DNA of 15,264 bases, taken from contig JACPZN010000118.1 of assembly GCA_016195505.1 (NCBI GenBank), positions 1 to 15,264 on the forward strand, read 5' to 3'. The notes beneath the pieces were generated by a model, which was not told the origin of the DNA, did no database searches, and was given only the letters and a program-made list of their open reading frames with translations. This stretch comes from Nitrospirota bacterium. GTDB taxonomy: Bacteria > Nitrospirota > Nitrospiria > Nitrospirales > Nitrospiraceae. A program made the position numbers and the translations under genes. Shown in pieces: positions 1-7,921 of the stretch (the stretch's first letter is position 1; every line of letters starts with the position of its first letter).

Positions 1-1
1 A

Positions 2-1600
2 GGCATCGCGGACGTGCAGGGCGAACTGGCGTACTTCCCTTACTCGCTCACCGAACAAGGCGGCGTCATCCGGATTAAGCTTGGTCAGAAGACCTACTCG
101 CCCCCTCAGATCTCAGCCATGATCTTAAAGGAATTGAAACAACGGGCCGAAGCCCATCTCGGCGAAAGCATCACCAAAGCCGTCATCACAGTGCCTGCCT
201 ACTTCAACGACAGCCAACGGCAAGCCACCAAAGACGCAGGCATGATCGCCGGCCTTGACGTCTTACGCATCATCAACGAACCGACGGCGGCTTCGCTGGC
301 CTACGGCCTTCAAGAAAAGACGCAGGGTACAATCGCGGTCTACGACTTCGGTGGGGGCACATTTGATATCTCCATTCTCAAACTGAAGAACGGCATCTTC
401 GAAGTGCTGGCCACCAACGGCGACACACACCTGGGTGGCGACGACTTAGATCGGACAGTGGCCGACCTCTTCCTTGCAGAAATTCGCGCCCAGCATGGCA
501 TCGACCTCAGCGCCTACCCCGACCACATGCAGGCCATTCGCCTCGAAGCAGAACGCGCCAAGATCCGTCTGTCCGATGAACTGAAGACCCAGGTGTCGGT
601 CGAGCTTCCGGACAACAAGGGACGCTTTACGAGGGAGCTGACACGGGACCAACTTGAGTCGCTGACCATGGCCATAATCGAACGCACACTGGCCCCCTGT
701 CGAATGGCCTTGAAAGACGCGGGGCTGACCCCCAACGAGATCGATGAAGTCGTGCTTGTCGGCGGCTCCACCCGCATGCCGCTCGTCCGCCAACGTGTGC
801 AGGAGTTGTTCGGGAAAATCCCGCACTGCGAACTCAACCCAGACGAGGTCGTAGCTCTCGGCGCGGCCGTGCAGGCCGACATTCTCAGCGGCGGCACAAC
901 CGATATGCTCTTGCTCGACGTCACGCCCCTGTCTCTTGGCATCGAAACGATGGGCGGTGTGATGAGCAGCTTGATTCGACGGAATACAACGATCCCGGCC
1001 AGCGCAAAAGAAATGTTCACGACGTATGTCGACGGCCAAACGGGTGTGGACATCCACATTCTCCAGGGTGAGCGTGAACTGGCGAAAGACAATCGCAGTC
1101 TCGCCAGATTTCGGCTGAAAGTTTCCCCGCTCCCGGCCGGCGTCCCTCGTATCGAAGTCACGTTCCTCATCGACGCGAACGGCATCCTCAACGTGACAGC
1201 AAGAGATATGCGGACGGGACAGAGCCAGTCGATCGACGTGAAACCTTCCTATGGTTTGTCGGACAACGAAGTTGAGCGCATGATCGAAGACTCGTTCAAA
1301 TTTGCGGCGGATGACATCGGCGCCCGCAAGCTGATCGAAGCCCGACTAGATGCCGGAGCGCTGATCACGACCACGGAAAAATCCGTCGCGGAGGGAGGAC
1401 ATCTCATTTCGCAAGAGGAACTTGGATCCATTCGCACGGCCTTGTCATCCTTGGCCGCCGTCAAAGACGGTGGGGACCCAAAATCCATCCGTGCGCGCAT
1501 GACCGAGCTCGAGCTGGCAGCCAAACCCCTGTCAGTCGCCATGCTGAATGATTCGCTCAAGCGAGGGCTACAGGGCAAGAAGGTCTCAGAACTCACCTAA
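2..1600 (+). CDS. hscA: Fe-S cluster assembly chaperone HscA (Hsp70 family), 5' end cut by window
   Basis: The reading frame is open to the left edge, so the GTG at 14 is internal; about 90 N-terminal residues are missing compared with E. coli HscA (616 aa). HscA is the specialised Hsp70 that, with HscB, drives Fe-S cluster transfer from the scaffold IscU in the cytoplasm. The 532 visible residues show Hsp70 nucleotide-binding motifs (TVPAYFNDSQRQATKDAG, the phosphate loop YDFGGGTFDIS, and VGGSTRMP), the interdomain linker LLLDVTPLSLGIET, a substrate-binding beta domain (ITFL-like strands around IDANGILNVTARD) and a helical lid ending in KPLSVAMLNDSLKRGL. Segments such as ISIL-K-NG-FEVLATNGD and the short lid favour HscA over DnaK. 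The iscX gene 84 bases downstream supports this. iscU and hscB presumably lie upstream, outside the window. HscA assignment is strong; a generic DnaK paralogue is the alternative. Confidence 0.93.
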   Translation, partial: GIADVQGELAYFPYSLTEQGGVIRIKLGQKTYSPPQISAMILKELKQRAEAHLGESITKAVITVPAYFNDSQRQATKDAGMIAGLDVLRIINEPTAASLAYGLQEKTQGTIAVYDFGGGTFDISILKLKNGIFEVLATNGDTHLGGDDLDRTVADLFLAEIRAQHGIDLSAYPDHMQAIRLEAERAKIRLSDELKTQVSVELPDNKGRFTRELTRDQLESLTMAIIERTLAPCRMALKDAGLTPNEIDEVVLVGGSTRMPLVRQRVQELFGKIPHCELNPDEVVALGAAVQADILSGGTTDMLLLDVTPLSLGIETMGGVMSSLIRRNTTIPASAKEMFTTYVDGQTGVDIHILQGERELAKDNRSLARFRLKVSPLPAGVPRIEVTFLIDANGILNVTARDMRTGQSQSIDVKPSYGLSDNEVERMIEDSFKFAADDIGARKLIEARLDAGALITTTEKSVAEGGHLISQEELGSIRTALSSLAAVKDGGDPKSIRARMTELELAAKPLSVAMLNDSLKRGLQGKKVSELT

Positions 1601-1602
1601 CC

Positions 1603-1672
1603 GGCGAAGGGCTAGAGGCGAGGGGAGCTGGGTCGAACTTGTCCCCTTGCCACATGCCTCGCGCCTCTCGCC
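1603..1672. repeat. Imperfect inverted repeat (AGAGG/CGAGG words) between hscA and iscX
   Basis: Left words GGCGA (1603-1607), AGAGG (1614-1618) and CGAGG (1619-1623) pair with CCTCG (1657-1661), CCTCT (1664-1668) and TCGCC (1668-1672). They form a long imperfect stem that fills nearly the whole spacer and ends just before the iscX ribosome binding site AGGAG (1673-1677). There is no T-run, so it is not a standard terminator. It may be a dispersed repeat, or an mRNA structure that modulates iscX translation or hscA 3'-end stability. Confidence 0.55.
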
Positions 1673-1684
1673 AGGAGAACATTC

Positions 1685-1897
1685 ATGGATCTGAAATGGC
1701 AGGACGCGGAAGATATCGCGATTCGACTGGTTGAAGAACACCCAGAAACGGATCCCTTGAGCGTCCGTTTCACCGACATGCATGCCTGGATTGTCGCGCT
1801 GCCGGATTTCAAGGACGACCCAAAGAAGTCGAACGAGAAGATCTTAGAAACGATTCAGATGGCTTGGCACGAAGAGTTTCAGGATTCGAGGTCTTAG
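1685..1897 (+). CDS. iscX: IscX (YfhJ family), small regulator of the ISC machinery
   Basis: This 70-residue acidic protein matches the IscX family over its full length (E. coli IscX is about 66 aa). Hallmarks are the start MDLKWQDAEDIA, the block VRFTDMHAWIVALPDF at about residues 26-41, DDPKKSNEKILETIQ after it, and the terminal W-HEEF. IscX binds the cysteine desulfurase IscS, and iron, and slows or tunes cluster assembly on IscU in the cytoplasm. A clear AGGAG lies 7 bases before the ATG. The gene follows hscA by 84 bases and is convergent with the penicillin-binding protein gene, whose stop is 11 bases away. In E. coli a ferredoxin gene (fdx) sits between hscA and iscX; here it is missing. 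Confidence 0.95.
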   Translation: MDLKWQDAEDIAIRLVEEHPETDPLSVRFTDMHAWIVALPDFKDDPKKSNEKILETIQMAWHEEFQDSRS

Positions 1898-1907
1898 TTG
1901 CATGCGG

Positions 1908-4310
1908 TCAAAAGCTGCCGTCCCCGACCGGCTGCCCTTCCGGAATCTGATCCAGCTTGTAGAAGTCTGTAGGGTCGAGACGACGGTGAGCCGCCTGCGT
2001 TGGTTCACTCCCCTTGGCAAAAAGTTCCACAGTTGCCTTCTGCCCCTCGCCCTCCTGCTCTGACTCCAGCAATCCCGTAGACGAATCGACCTTTACAAAT
2101 GTGACCCCGTCAGGGATTTCGAAGGGCACGACAGGAAGTTGTTTCAACGCCTCTCTCATGAATGCGATCCAGATCGGCAAGGCCGCACGCGCGCCTGTCT
2201 CACTCTCTCCGAGTGGACGGCGATCATCAAATCCCAGATAGACACCAGTGACCAAATTTGGCGTCCCGCCAATGAACCAGGCATTGATATAGTCGTTGGT
2301 CGTGCCGGTCTTGCCGGCAATCGGGCGATCGATGACTTTCGCAGCCTGGCCCGTTCCCTTCTGCACCACGTCTTCCATCATGTTGGTGATCAAATAGGCC
2401 GTCTCTTTGGCAATAACCTCATGAGATTCCGGCTCGACCAGCTCGAGCGTCTTGCCCGTGCTATCCTTCGCCACTTTGATGGCAAAAGGCTCCACCCGGC
2501 TACCCTTGTTCAGGAACACCCCGTACACCGACGTCAGTTCCATCAAACCCACCGACGAGGAACCCAAGCCCAAGGAGAGATCGGCCGGAAGCGGACTCGT
2601 CACCCCAACCGATCGCGAAAACTCGATGACGTTCTTGACCCCAACCTTGTCGAGCAGCCGAACCGTGGCGAGATTGTGCGAGTGCGCCAGCGCGTCCCGC
2701 AAACTCACCATGCCATGGAACTTTCGCCCATAGTTCTCCGGCTTCCAAATCTTGTCGTCTTCTTCCTGCTCATACACCACCGGCGCATCGAGGATCTGCG
2801 TGGCCGGACTCAATCCTTGGCCCATCGCGGTCGCATAAATGAGGGGTTTGAACGCCGACCCTGGTTGCCGATGGGCTTGAACCGCGCGGTTGTACTCGCT
2901 TCGAGCAAAATCGTAGCCCCCGATCATCGCCCGGATCGCTCCCACCTTAGGATCGATCGCGATCAGGCCTCCTTCGACAATCGGTGTCTGTTCGAGCGTG
3001 AGTTGCACGCCACCTTTAGCGGCTTTCTTCACCCCCACTTCAATAACATCACCAGGCTTGAGGAGCTGCTTGAGGTTGGGATTCAGAACGAGGTCGACAG
3101 TCGGGTCAGGTCCCTTGAGTACCCGCTTCGCCCAAGCCATGTCGTCAAATGTCAAGTTCGCTGTAACCGCCCCAACTTGAACCACGTAATGATCCTTGGC
3201 GACTTTCAACACAATCCCTTCGCTCATGTCGCCGGGCTGGAGAGGTCGGTCGGTCGATGCAGACGCGGAAGGTTGGAGCGTTCCAAGGTCAACGGTTCGC
3301 CGAGGCCCTCGCCACCCTTGCCGTTTGTCGAGTTCTCGGACTCCGGCCAAGAACGCCGACTCCGCCGCCTTCTGCATCTCCAAATTCAAGGTGGTGTAAA
3401 TTTGCAGGCCGCCCTTGTAGACCATCGCTTCCCCGTATTTCGCCACCAGCAATTGGCGAACATACTCAACGAAGTACGGGGCAAAATGTTCGCTCCCGGG
3501 CCGACGGAAGTTGAGCGCCTCGGCAACCGCGGTTTCGCGCTCAGCCGCCGTGATGAACCCAGCCTCTTCCATGCGGGAGAGCACGTGTTCTTGACGTTTC
3601 TTGGCCCGTTCGTACGCCGTGAACGGTGAAAACCGGCTGGGAGACTTCGGGAGTCCCGCTAAGAACGCCGATTCAGCGAGCGTCAACGTCGCGAGCTCTT
3701 TTCCAAAGTACGATTGGGCCGCCGAGGCCACCCCATAGGCACCTTGTCCGAAGTAGATTTGGTTCAAATAGGTTTCAAGAATCTGTTCTTTTCCTGACAC
3801 AGCTTCCATCTTGTAGGCCAAGATGAGCTCGCGAATTTTTCGCTCATACGACCGCTCCGACGAGAGAAAGAGCGACCTGGCCAACTGCTGGGTGATCGTG
3901 CTGGCCCCTTCGACCTTTCTGCCTCCATGCCGGATATTGGTCCAGGCTGCCCGCAGCATCCCGACATAGTCCAAACCCGGATGCTCGAAAAACCGCGCGT
4001 CTTCCGTTGCGATCACCGCCTGCGTAAGTGTCTTGGGAATTTCGGCGAGCGGGGTCAGAATGCGGCGCTCGATGAAGAACTGCCCGATGGGTTGCCGATC
4101 GTCGGAATAGACGGTCGTGACCAAGCTGGGTTGGTAACTCTGGAGCAAATCGAGTGATGGAAGGTCCTGGGAAAAATGCCAGATCACCCCCGCGCTGGTC
4201 GTGACTCCGATGATCGCACAGGCCACGAACCCGAGCAGTATGATCTGCCACCGGCGCCATCGTCGGCGCGGTTGTTCTTGAATCTCGACAAACCTTTCAT
4301 CGCCTGGCAT
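1908..4310 (-). CDS. mrcA: Class A penicillin-binding protein, PBP1A type (bifunctional glycosyltransferase/transpeptidase)
   Basis: This 800-residue inner-membrane enzyme polymerises lipid II into glycan strands and cross-links peptides in the periplasm. A basic cytoplasmic tail (RRRWRRW) precedes one membrane anchor at about 22-46. The GT51 glycosyltransferase domain spans about 65-240, with catalytic Glu103 in EDARFFEH, then EGASTITQQLAR (134-145), KIRELILAYKME and the motif around YLNQIYFGQGAYG (181-193). An OB-like linker lies near 360-440. The transpeptidase domain has nucleophile Ser485 in SAFK, SHN at 544-546 and KTGTTN at 667-672, so both sites look intact. The ATG has AGGAG 10 bases upstream. 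On the minus strand, TTGAGT and TAAGGT 17 bases apart form a weak possible promoter before it. It is divergent from typA. Assignment to PBP1A rather than another class A PBP rests on overall architecture, so the symbol is less certain than the function. Confidence 0.95.
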   Translation of the reverse strand: MPGDERFVEIQEQPRRRWRRWQIILLGFVACAIIGVTTSAGVIWHFSQDLPSLDLLQSYQPSLVTTVYSDDRQPIGQFFIERRILTPLAEIPKTLTQAVIATEDARFFEHPGLDYVGMLRAAWTNIRHGGRKVEGASTITQQLARSLFLSSERSYERKIRELILAYKMEAVSGKEQILETYLNQIYFGQGAYGVASAAQSYFGKELATLTLAESAFLAGLPKSPSRFSPFTAYERAKKRQEHVLSRMEEAGFITAAERETAVAEALNFRRPGSEHFAPYFVEYVRQLLVAKYGEAMVYKGGLQIYTTLNLEMQKAAESAFLAGVRELDKRQGWRGPRRTVDLGTLQPSASASTDRPLQPGDMSEGIVLKVAKDHYVVQVGAVTANLTFDDMAWAKRVLKGPDPTVDLVLNPNLKQLLKPGDVIEVGVKKAAKGGVQLTLEQTPIVEGGLIAIDPKVGAIRAMIGGYDFARSEYNRAVQAHRQPGSAFKPLIYATAMGQGLSPATQILDAPVVYEQEEDDKIWKPENYGRKFHGMVSLRDALAHSHNLATVRLLDKVGVKNVIEFSRSVGVTSPLPADLSLGLGSSSVGLMELTSVYGVFLNKGSRVEPFAIKVAKDSTGKTLELVEPESHEVIAKETAYLITNMMEDVVQKGTGQAAKVIDRPIAGKTGTTNDYINAWFIGGTPNLVTGVYLGFDDRRPLGESETGARAALPIWIAFMREALKQLPVVPFEIPDGVTFVKVDSSTGLLESEQEGEGQKATVELFAKGSEPTQAAHRRLDPTDFYKLDQIPEGQPVGDGSF

Positions 4311-4417
4311 CAGGATTGAACTCCTGAGGACATGTCATCTGCGAGGGTAGTAAAAACACCTTACAATGCGTCTTTCGAAAACTCAAGCGTCCGCGCGAAC
4401 GACGCATGGATGATTGC

Positions 4418-4447
4418 TTGTATGGCGATCGGTGCTTCAGGTATACT
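4418..4447 (+). promoter_or_regulatory. Possible sigma-70-type promoter for typA
   Basis: The -10-like TATACT (4442-4447) matches the consensus in four or five positions. A weak -35 TTGTAT (4418-4423) lies 18 bases upstream; TTGCTT at 4414 would be 22 bases away. Transcription would start near 4454, which is exactly where the following hairpin begins. No other gene starts downstream before typA. Confidence 0.35.
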
Positions 4448-4453
4448 TTCACC

Positions 4454-4483
4454 GACGCCTCACTGTCGGGGCGTCTTTTTTTT
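4454..4483 (+). terminator. Terminator-like hairpin plus T8 in the typA leader
   Basis: GACGCCTC (4454-4461) can pair with GGGGCGTC (4468-4475), with one T-G pair and a six-base loop. Eight T follow (4476-4483). On the plus strand this has the form of a Rho-independent terminator. It lies between divergent genes and ends only 22 bases before the typA start, with no upstream plus-strand gene to terminate. It may be an attenuator, a 5' stabilising hairpin, or the end of a very short RNA. Confidence 0.5.
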
Positions 4484-4505
4484 CGCCGTAAGAAGCACAG
4501 GAACT

Positions 4506-6362
4506 ATGTCACCACTACGCGCCCCCCACGACCGCCGGAACGATATCCGGAACATCGCCATTATTGCCCATGTCGATCACGGCAAGACGACGTTGGTCGA
4601 TGCCGTGCTCCGCCAAACCCACGTCCATCGCAAGATCGACGATATGGGCGAACGCATCATGGACTCGATGGACCAGGAGCGCGAGCGCGGGATCACGATC
4701 CGGGCCAAGAATGCCAGCGTTATCTACAACGGCGTGAAGATCAACATCGTCGATACGCCGGGCCACGCCGACTTTGGCGGCGAAGTCGAACGAACGCTCC
4801 GGATGGTGGACGGCGTGCTGATCCTGATCGACGCCAAAGAAGGCCCGATGCCGCAAACGACCTTCGTGTTGCGGAAGGCCTTGGCGCTCGGGCACAAAGC
4901 CATCGTCGTCATCAATAAGATCGACCGACCGGACGCCGTGATCGATGACGTCGTCAACCGCACATTTGATCTCTTCGTCCACCTGGGAGCCACCGACGAG
5001 CAACTCGATTTTCCGATCGTCTATACTTCGGCGATCAAAGGTATCGCCACGCTCGATGTCAATAAGCCTGGGACCGACATTGCACCACTGCTCGATACCG
5101 TGCTGGAGAAGATTCCCGCACCGGCCATTAACGCCGAGGCGCCGCTCCAAATCCTGGTCCTGGCCCTCGTGCAAGACTCCTACAAGGGCAAGATGGGGAT
5201 CGGCAAGATTCAGTCCGGGTCGATTGCCCGACGGCAGAATGTCATGGTGCTCGGCAAGAACGGCGCACAGATTTCAGGTAAGGTGTCCGACCTGGCGGTC
5301 TATGCGGGCCTTGAACGGGCTGATACGGAACAGGCCGAGGCGGGAGAAATCGTCGCAGTCGCGGGGCTTGATGAAGTCAGTATCGGCGATACCATCGCTG
5401 ATGCAGAACGTCCTGTCGCCCTGCCACGTGTGACGATCGATGAGCCGACCGTCCAGATGACTTTCTCCGTGAACAACAGTCCCTTTGCCGGGCGGGAAGG
5501 AAAGTTCCTGACGTCGCGCCACTTGCGCGAGCGGCTCTTCAAGGAACTCGAGACCAACGTATCATTACGCGTGAGCGAAACGGATAGTGCCGATCGTTTC
5601 CTCGTTGCGGGCCGCGGCGAACTCCACCTCGGCGTGTTAATTGAACAGATGCGGCGCGAAGGCTACGAACTGCAAGTGTCGCAACCGGAGGTCATTCTCC
5701 ATCGTGACGGCGGCAAAGTCACGGAGCCGTACGAGGAACTGACCATCCAGATACCGGAGATCTACCAGGGAGCGGTCATCGAAGAAATCGGGAAACGTCG
5801 CGGCGAAATGCGGCACATGCGGTTGATCCATTCCGATGTCGGCGCCAGTGAAATGCATCTCGAATACCACATTCCCACGCGCGGCATTATGGGCCTCAAG
5901 AACATTCTGCTCGCCAAAACCCGTGGAACCGTGATCATGCACCATGTCTTTAAGGCTTACGAACCGGTGGAAGAACGAGACTTGATCGTGGCGCCGCACG
6001 GATCGCTCGTCGCGTTCGAAGACGGAACGAGCACTGGGTACGCCATTTTCATGACCCAGGAGCGCGGCACCATGTTCATCGGCCCCGGCGTGGAGGTCTA
6101 CCGCGGGATGGTCGTCGGTGAAAACAGCAGGGATGAAGATCTCGATGTGAACGTGTGCAAAGAAAAGCATCTATCGAACATGCGGGCATCGGGTTCCGAT
6201 GAAGCCTTGGTCCTCACGCCTCCGCAGGAAATGACGTTGGAATTCGCGCTGGAATATATCGGGCCCGATGAGCTGGTCGAGGTCACGCCGCAGAATCTGC
6301 GTCTTCGCAAGCGGCTCCTCAACCCAGACGATCGCCGCAAGGCCCGGAAGGCCGGGAAATGA
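4506..6362 (+). CDS. typA: Ribosome-associated translational GTPase TypA/BipA
   Basis: This 618-residue protein is an EF-G-like translational GTPase that binds the ribosome and aids 50S assembly and stress or low-temperature growth. The GTPase motifs are all present: AHVDHGKT (21-28), the Thr of RGITI (G2, about 64), DTPGHADF (83-90), NKID (137-140) and TSAIKG (174-179). Domain II (about 205-300), EF-G domain III/V-like segments (RGELHLGVLIEQMRREG; PTRGIMGLKN) and the TypA-specific C-terminal domain follow, ending LRKRLLNPDDRRKA. The ATG at 4506 was chosen because family homology begins right after it; the frame stays open upstream to 4332, but that stretch contains the promoter-like and hairpin sequences. 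The ribosome site is weak (AGGA three bases before ATG). Full length for the family, with no lesions seen. Confidence 0.96.
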   Translation: MSPLRAPHDRRNDIRNIAIIAHVDHGKTTLVDAVLRQTHVHRKIDDMGERIMDSMDQERERGITIRAKNASVIYNGVKINIVDTPGHADFGGEVERTLRMVDGVLILIDAKEGPMPQTTFVLRKALALGHKAIVVINKIDRPDAVIDDVVNRTFDLFVHLGATDEQLDFPIVYTSAIKGIATLDVNKPGTDIAPLLDTVLEKIPAPAINAEAPLQILVLALVQDSYKGKMGIGKIQSGSIARRQNVMVLGKNGAQISGKVSDLAVYAGLERADTEQAEAGEIVAVAGLDEVSIGDTIADAERPVALPRVTIDEPTVQMTFSVNNSPFAGREGKFLTSRHLRERLFKELETNVSLRVSETDSADRFLVAGRGELHLGVLIEQMRREGYELQVSQPEVILHRDGGKVTEPYEELTIQIPEIYQGAVIEEIGKRRGEMRHMRLIHSDVGASEMHLEYHIPTRGIMGLKNILLAKTRGTVIMHHVFKAYEPVEERDLIVAPHGSLVAFEDGTSTGYAIFMTQERGTMFIGPGVEVYRGMVVGENSRDEDLDVNVCKEKHLSNMRASGSDEALVLTPPQEMTLEFALEYIGPDELVEVTPQNLRLRKRLLNPDDRRKARKAGK

Positions 6363-6383
6363 TTTGCGGCTGCTACGCGTTGT

Positions 6384-6491
6384 TCGTGAAGTGCGAGCAA
6401 TCATGATGCTCAATGTTCAATGTTGCATGTCCAATTGAGCATTGAGGATCGAGCTTTGAGCATTCCTCGAATCACGAGATCCGCTTCACGA
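6384..6491. repeat. Nested inverted repeats downstream of typA
   Basis: An outer perfect 8-base pair of arms, TCGTGAAG (6384-6391) and CTTCACGA (6484-6491), encloses an inner perfect 9-base pair, ATGCTCAAT (6406-6414) and ATTGAGCAT (6434-6442). Between and after them are iterated words: CAATGTTCAATGTT at 6411 and TTGAGCATT at 6456. The inner word CAATGTTCA recurs in the spacer at 14598-14606. This reads as a REP-like or dispersed intergenic element; no T-run suggests a terminator. Confidence 0.55.
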
Positions 6492-6513
6492 GGAGCAACG
6501 ATACGGCCATGAC

Positions 6514-7263
6514 ATGAGGATTCGCAAGAAGGCCGCCAAGCCATCATCCAAGCGCCCACCGCTCTATTTCATCGGTTATCGCAGCAACGCCCCGGCCACA
6601 GACGAGCTCAAGATTCGGTACGAGCTCGAGTATGGCGGACCGCTGACTATTCGTCATGAGGCGGGCTCGGCCGAATCCTGGCAGGCGACTCACGGCCCCT
6701 GGTCGGCCCATGTAGTGATGCCGTTGCCCATGAGCCACGTGGCCGATGTCATGAAGCAATTGGCGTGGGAGCACGACGTGATGGGCGCCGTCGCGCCATC
6801 CCTCGCATCCCCGCGAGACATGCCTGACATGATTCTCTTTGCCGCTCGGCTGGCGCGATGTCTTACCCTGCTGACGCAGGGAACTGGCTATGACGTGACC
6901 ACTCAGGCCTATCTAAACCCGTCGGATTGGCAGAATCGCGCGCTCACGAGCTTTCTCGTGGATGACCACCTGTCCATCACCCACGACGATGCATCACGGC
7001 CTGACCACGTCTGGTCCTTCTCGCTGGGCCTCAGTAAGTTCGGGTTGGACGAGATCGAGATGTTTCAGGCCAAAGGGCTTCCTGAAAGCGCCGCCAAGGA
7101 GATCCTGGTCGAATCGGCGAATGAGCTGCTGCGTACAGGGCAATTTCGGAAAGTTGGGACGGCATTCCACCTTCCATTGCTCGGTCGCACTATTCGCATT
7201 GTGAACTACCGCACCGCAGCCCCGGCAGGACGCATGTTGGGTTTCCGCGAACTTCAATTCTAA
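6514..7263 (+). CDS. Conserved-looking hypothetical protein, 249 aa
   Basis: I do not recognise a firm family. The protein is soluble-looking, without a signal peptide or membrane segment, and starts with a basic tail (RIRKKAAKPSSKR) followed by PLYFIGYRSN. The stretch HVWSFSLGLSKFGLDEIEMF at about 165-184 resembles the pattern 'H-x-x-GL-x-x-FG-x-x-E-E' seen in several uncharacterised DUF families such as DUF4261. This is a loose pattern match, not an assignment. The codon pattern looks coding along its whole length. The start is uncertain: an ATG at 6509 runs into a stop after one codon, and the best ribosome site (GAGGAG, 6490-6495) is 18 bases from the ATG used. The gene stands alone between typA and a promoter-like sequence upstream of the peroxiredoxin gene. 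Confidence 0.75.
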   Translation: MRIRKKAAKPSSKRPPLYFIGYRSNAPATDELKIRYELEYGGPLTIRHEAGSAESWQATHGPWSAHVVMPLPMSHVADVMKQLAWEHDVMGAVAPSLASPRDMPDMILFAARLARCLTLLTQGTGYDVTTQAYLNPSDWQNRALTSFLVDDHLSITHDDASRPDHVWSFSLGLSKFGLDEIEMFQAKGLPESAAKEILVESANELLRTGQFRKVGTAFHLPLLGRTIRIVNYRTAAPAGRMLGFRELQF

Positions 7264-7265
7264 CG

Positions 7266-7298
7266 AATCGTTTGATAACTCAATATGTTATCGATTTT
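7266..7298 (+). terminator. Weak AT-rich hairpin after the 249-aa gene
   Basis: GATAAC (7274-7279) and GTTATC (7287-7292) form a perfect 6-base stem with a 7-base loop. It extends with AATC (7266-7269) and GATT (7293-7296) across a 4-base bulge, and TTTT follows at 7295-7298. It begins three bases after the stop codon. The stem is AT-rich and the T-run short, so it could be a weak terminator or an operator for the gene downstream. Confidence 0.3.
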
Positions 7299-7326
7299 GC
7301 CCGAGAACCCTAGGTCTTCAGGCCCG

Positions 7327-7356
7327 TTGACAAGCTTTCGAGCCACAGGTTACAAA
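7327..7356 (+). promoter_or_regulatory. Candidate sigma-70 promoter for the peroxiredoxin gene
   Basis: A perfect -35 hexamer TTGACA (7327-7332) is followed after 18 bases by TACAAA (7351-7356), which matches four of six positions of TATAAT. The predicted start is near 7363, giving a leader of about 80 bases. A second -10-like TATACA at 7411 has no convincing -35. Confidence 0.45.
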
Positions 7357-7441
7357 GTTTACGTTTGAAAACGGGGTTCTCTCAACCTGAGACCTCACTC
7401 ACGCCAACATTATACAGGGACGTTTCAAAGGAGGATATGAG

Positions 7442-7912
7442 ATGAGCGACGTAGCAGCAGAAATTAAAGTGGGCGATACGGCACCGGACTTTAACCTGAA
7501 AGACCAAGACCAGAAGGACGTGAAGCTGAGCGATTATAAGGGCAAGAAGAACGTCGTGCTCTGCTTCTACCCGCTGGACTGGAGCCCGGTCTGCCAGGGT
7601 GAGAACAAGTGTCTGACCGATGACTTCCCCAAGTTTCAGTCCGCCAACGCAGAACTGTTCGGCATCAGCTGCGACAGTTTCTTCTCCCATAAAGCCTGGG
7701 CGGATTCCTTGGATCTCAAGCATCGCCTGTTGTCGGACGTGCATCGGACCACGGCAAAGCAATACGGCCTTTACTTCGAGCCGCTGAACTGCTCCAAACG
7801 TGCGACCGTGATCGTCGACAAGAACGGTAAGGTCGCCTACGTGAAGGTGCAAGAGATCAAGACGGCGCGTGAGGACAAGGAAATCCTCGGCGCTCTCGCG
7901 AAGCTGCGCTAA
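7442..7912 (+). CDS. Peroxiredoxin, AhpC/TSA family, AhpE-like
   Basis: This 156-residue cytoplasmic thiol peroxidase reduces H2O2, organic peroxides or peroxynitrite. It has the thioredoxin-fold start VGDTAPDFNLKD and the active-site segment YPLDWSPVCQGE, in which Cys51 is the peroxidatic residue. In place of the usual Thr in the P-x-x-x-T-x-x-C pattern there is Ser48. The conserved Arg is Arg120 (SKRATVIVD). The layout from PVCQGE to HKAWADS resembles AhpE-type enzymes. Further cysteines at 41, 57, 77 and 117 leave the resolving partner open; Cys57 is closest. A strong AAAGGAGG lies 7 bases before the ATG. A small thioredoxin-fold gene follows after 79 bases and may supply electrons. No signal peptide. 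The family is certain; the subfamily is likely. Confidence 0.95.
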   Translation: MSDVAAEIKVGDTAPDFNLKDQDQKDVKLSDYKGKKNVVLCFYPLDWSPVCQGENKCLTDDFPKFQSANAELFGISCDSFFSHKAWADSLDLKHRLLSDVHRTTAKQYGLYFEPLNCSKRATVIVDKNGKVAYVKVQEIKTAREDKEILGALAKLR

Positions 7913-7921
7913 TCGTCAGCC

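Noticed and set aside
2139..3629. Long open frame of 496 codons on the plus strand opposite the penicillin-binding protein gene
   Set aside because: It is antisense to a gene with intact catalytic motifs on the minus strand, is rich in Arg, His and Pro in the manner of mirror frames, and has no recognisable domain.
4332..4505. In-frame N-terminal extension of typA from an upstream start
   Set aside because: Homology to TypA begins only at the ATG at 4506; the upstream part contains promoter-like and hairpin sequences and reads as non-protein-like.
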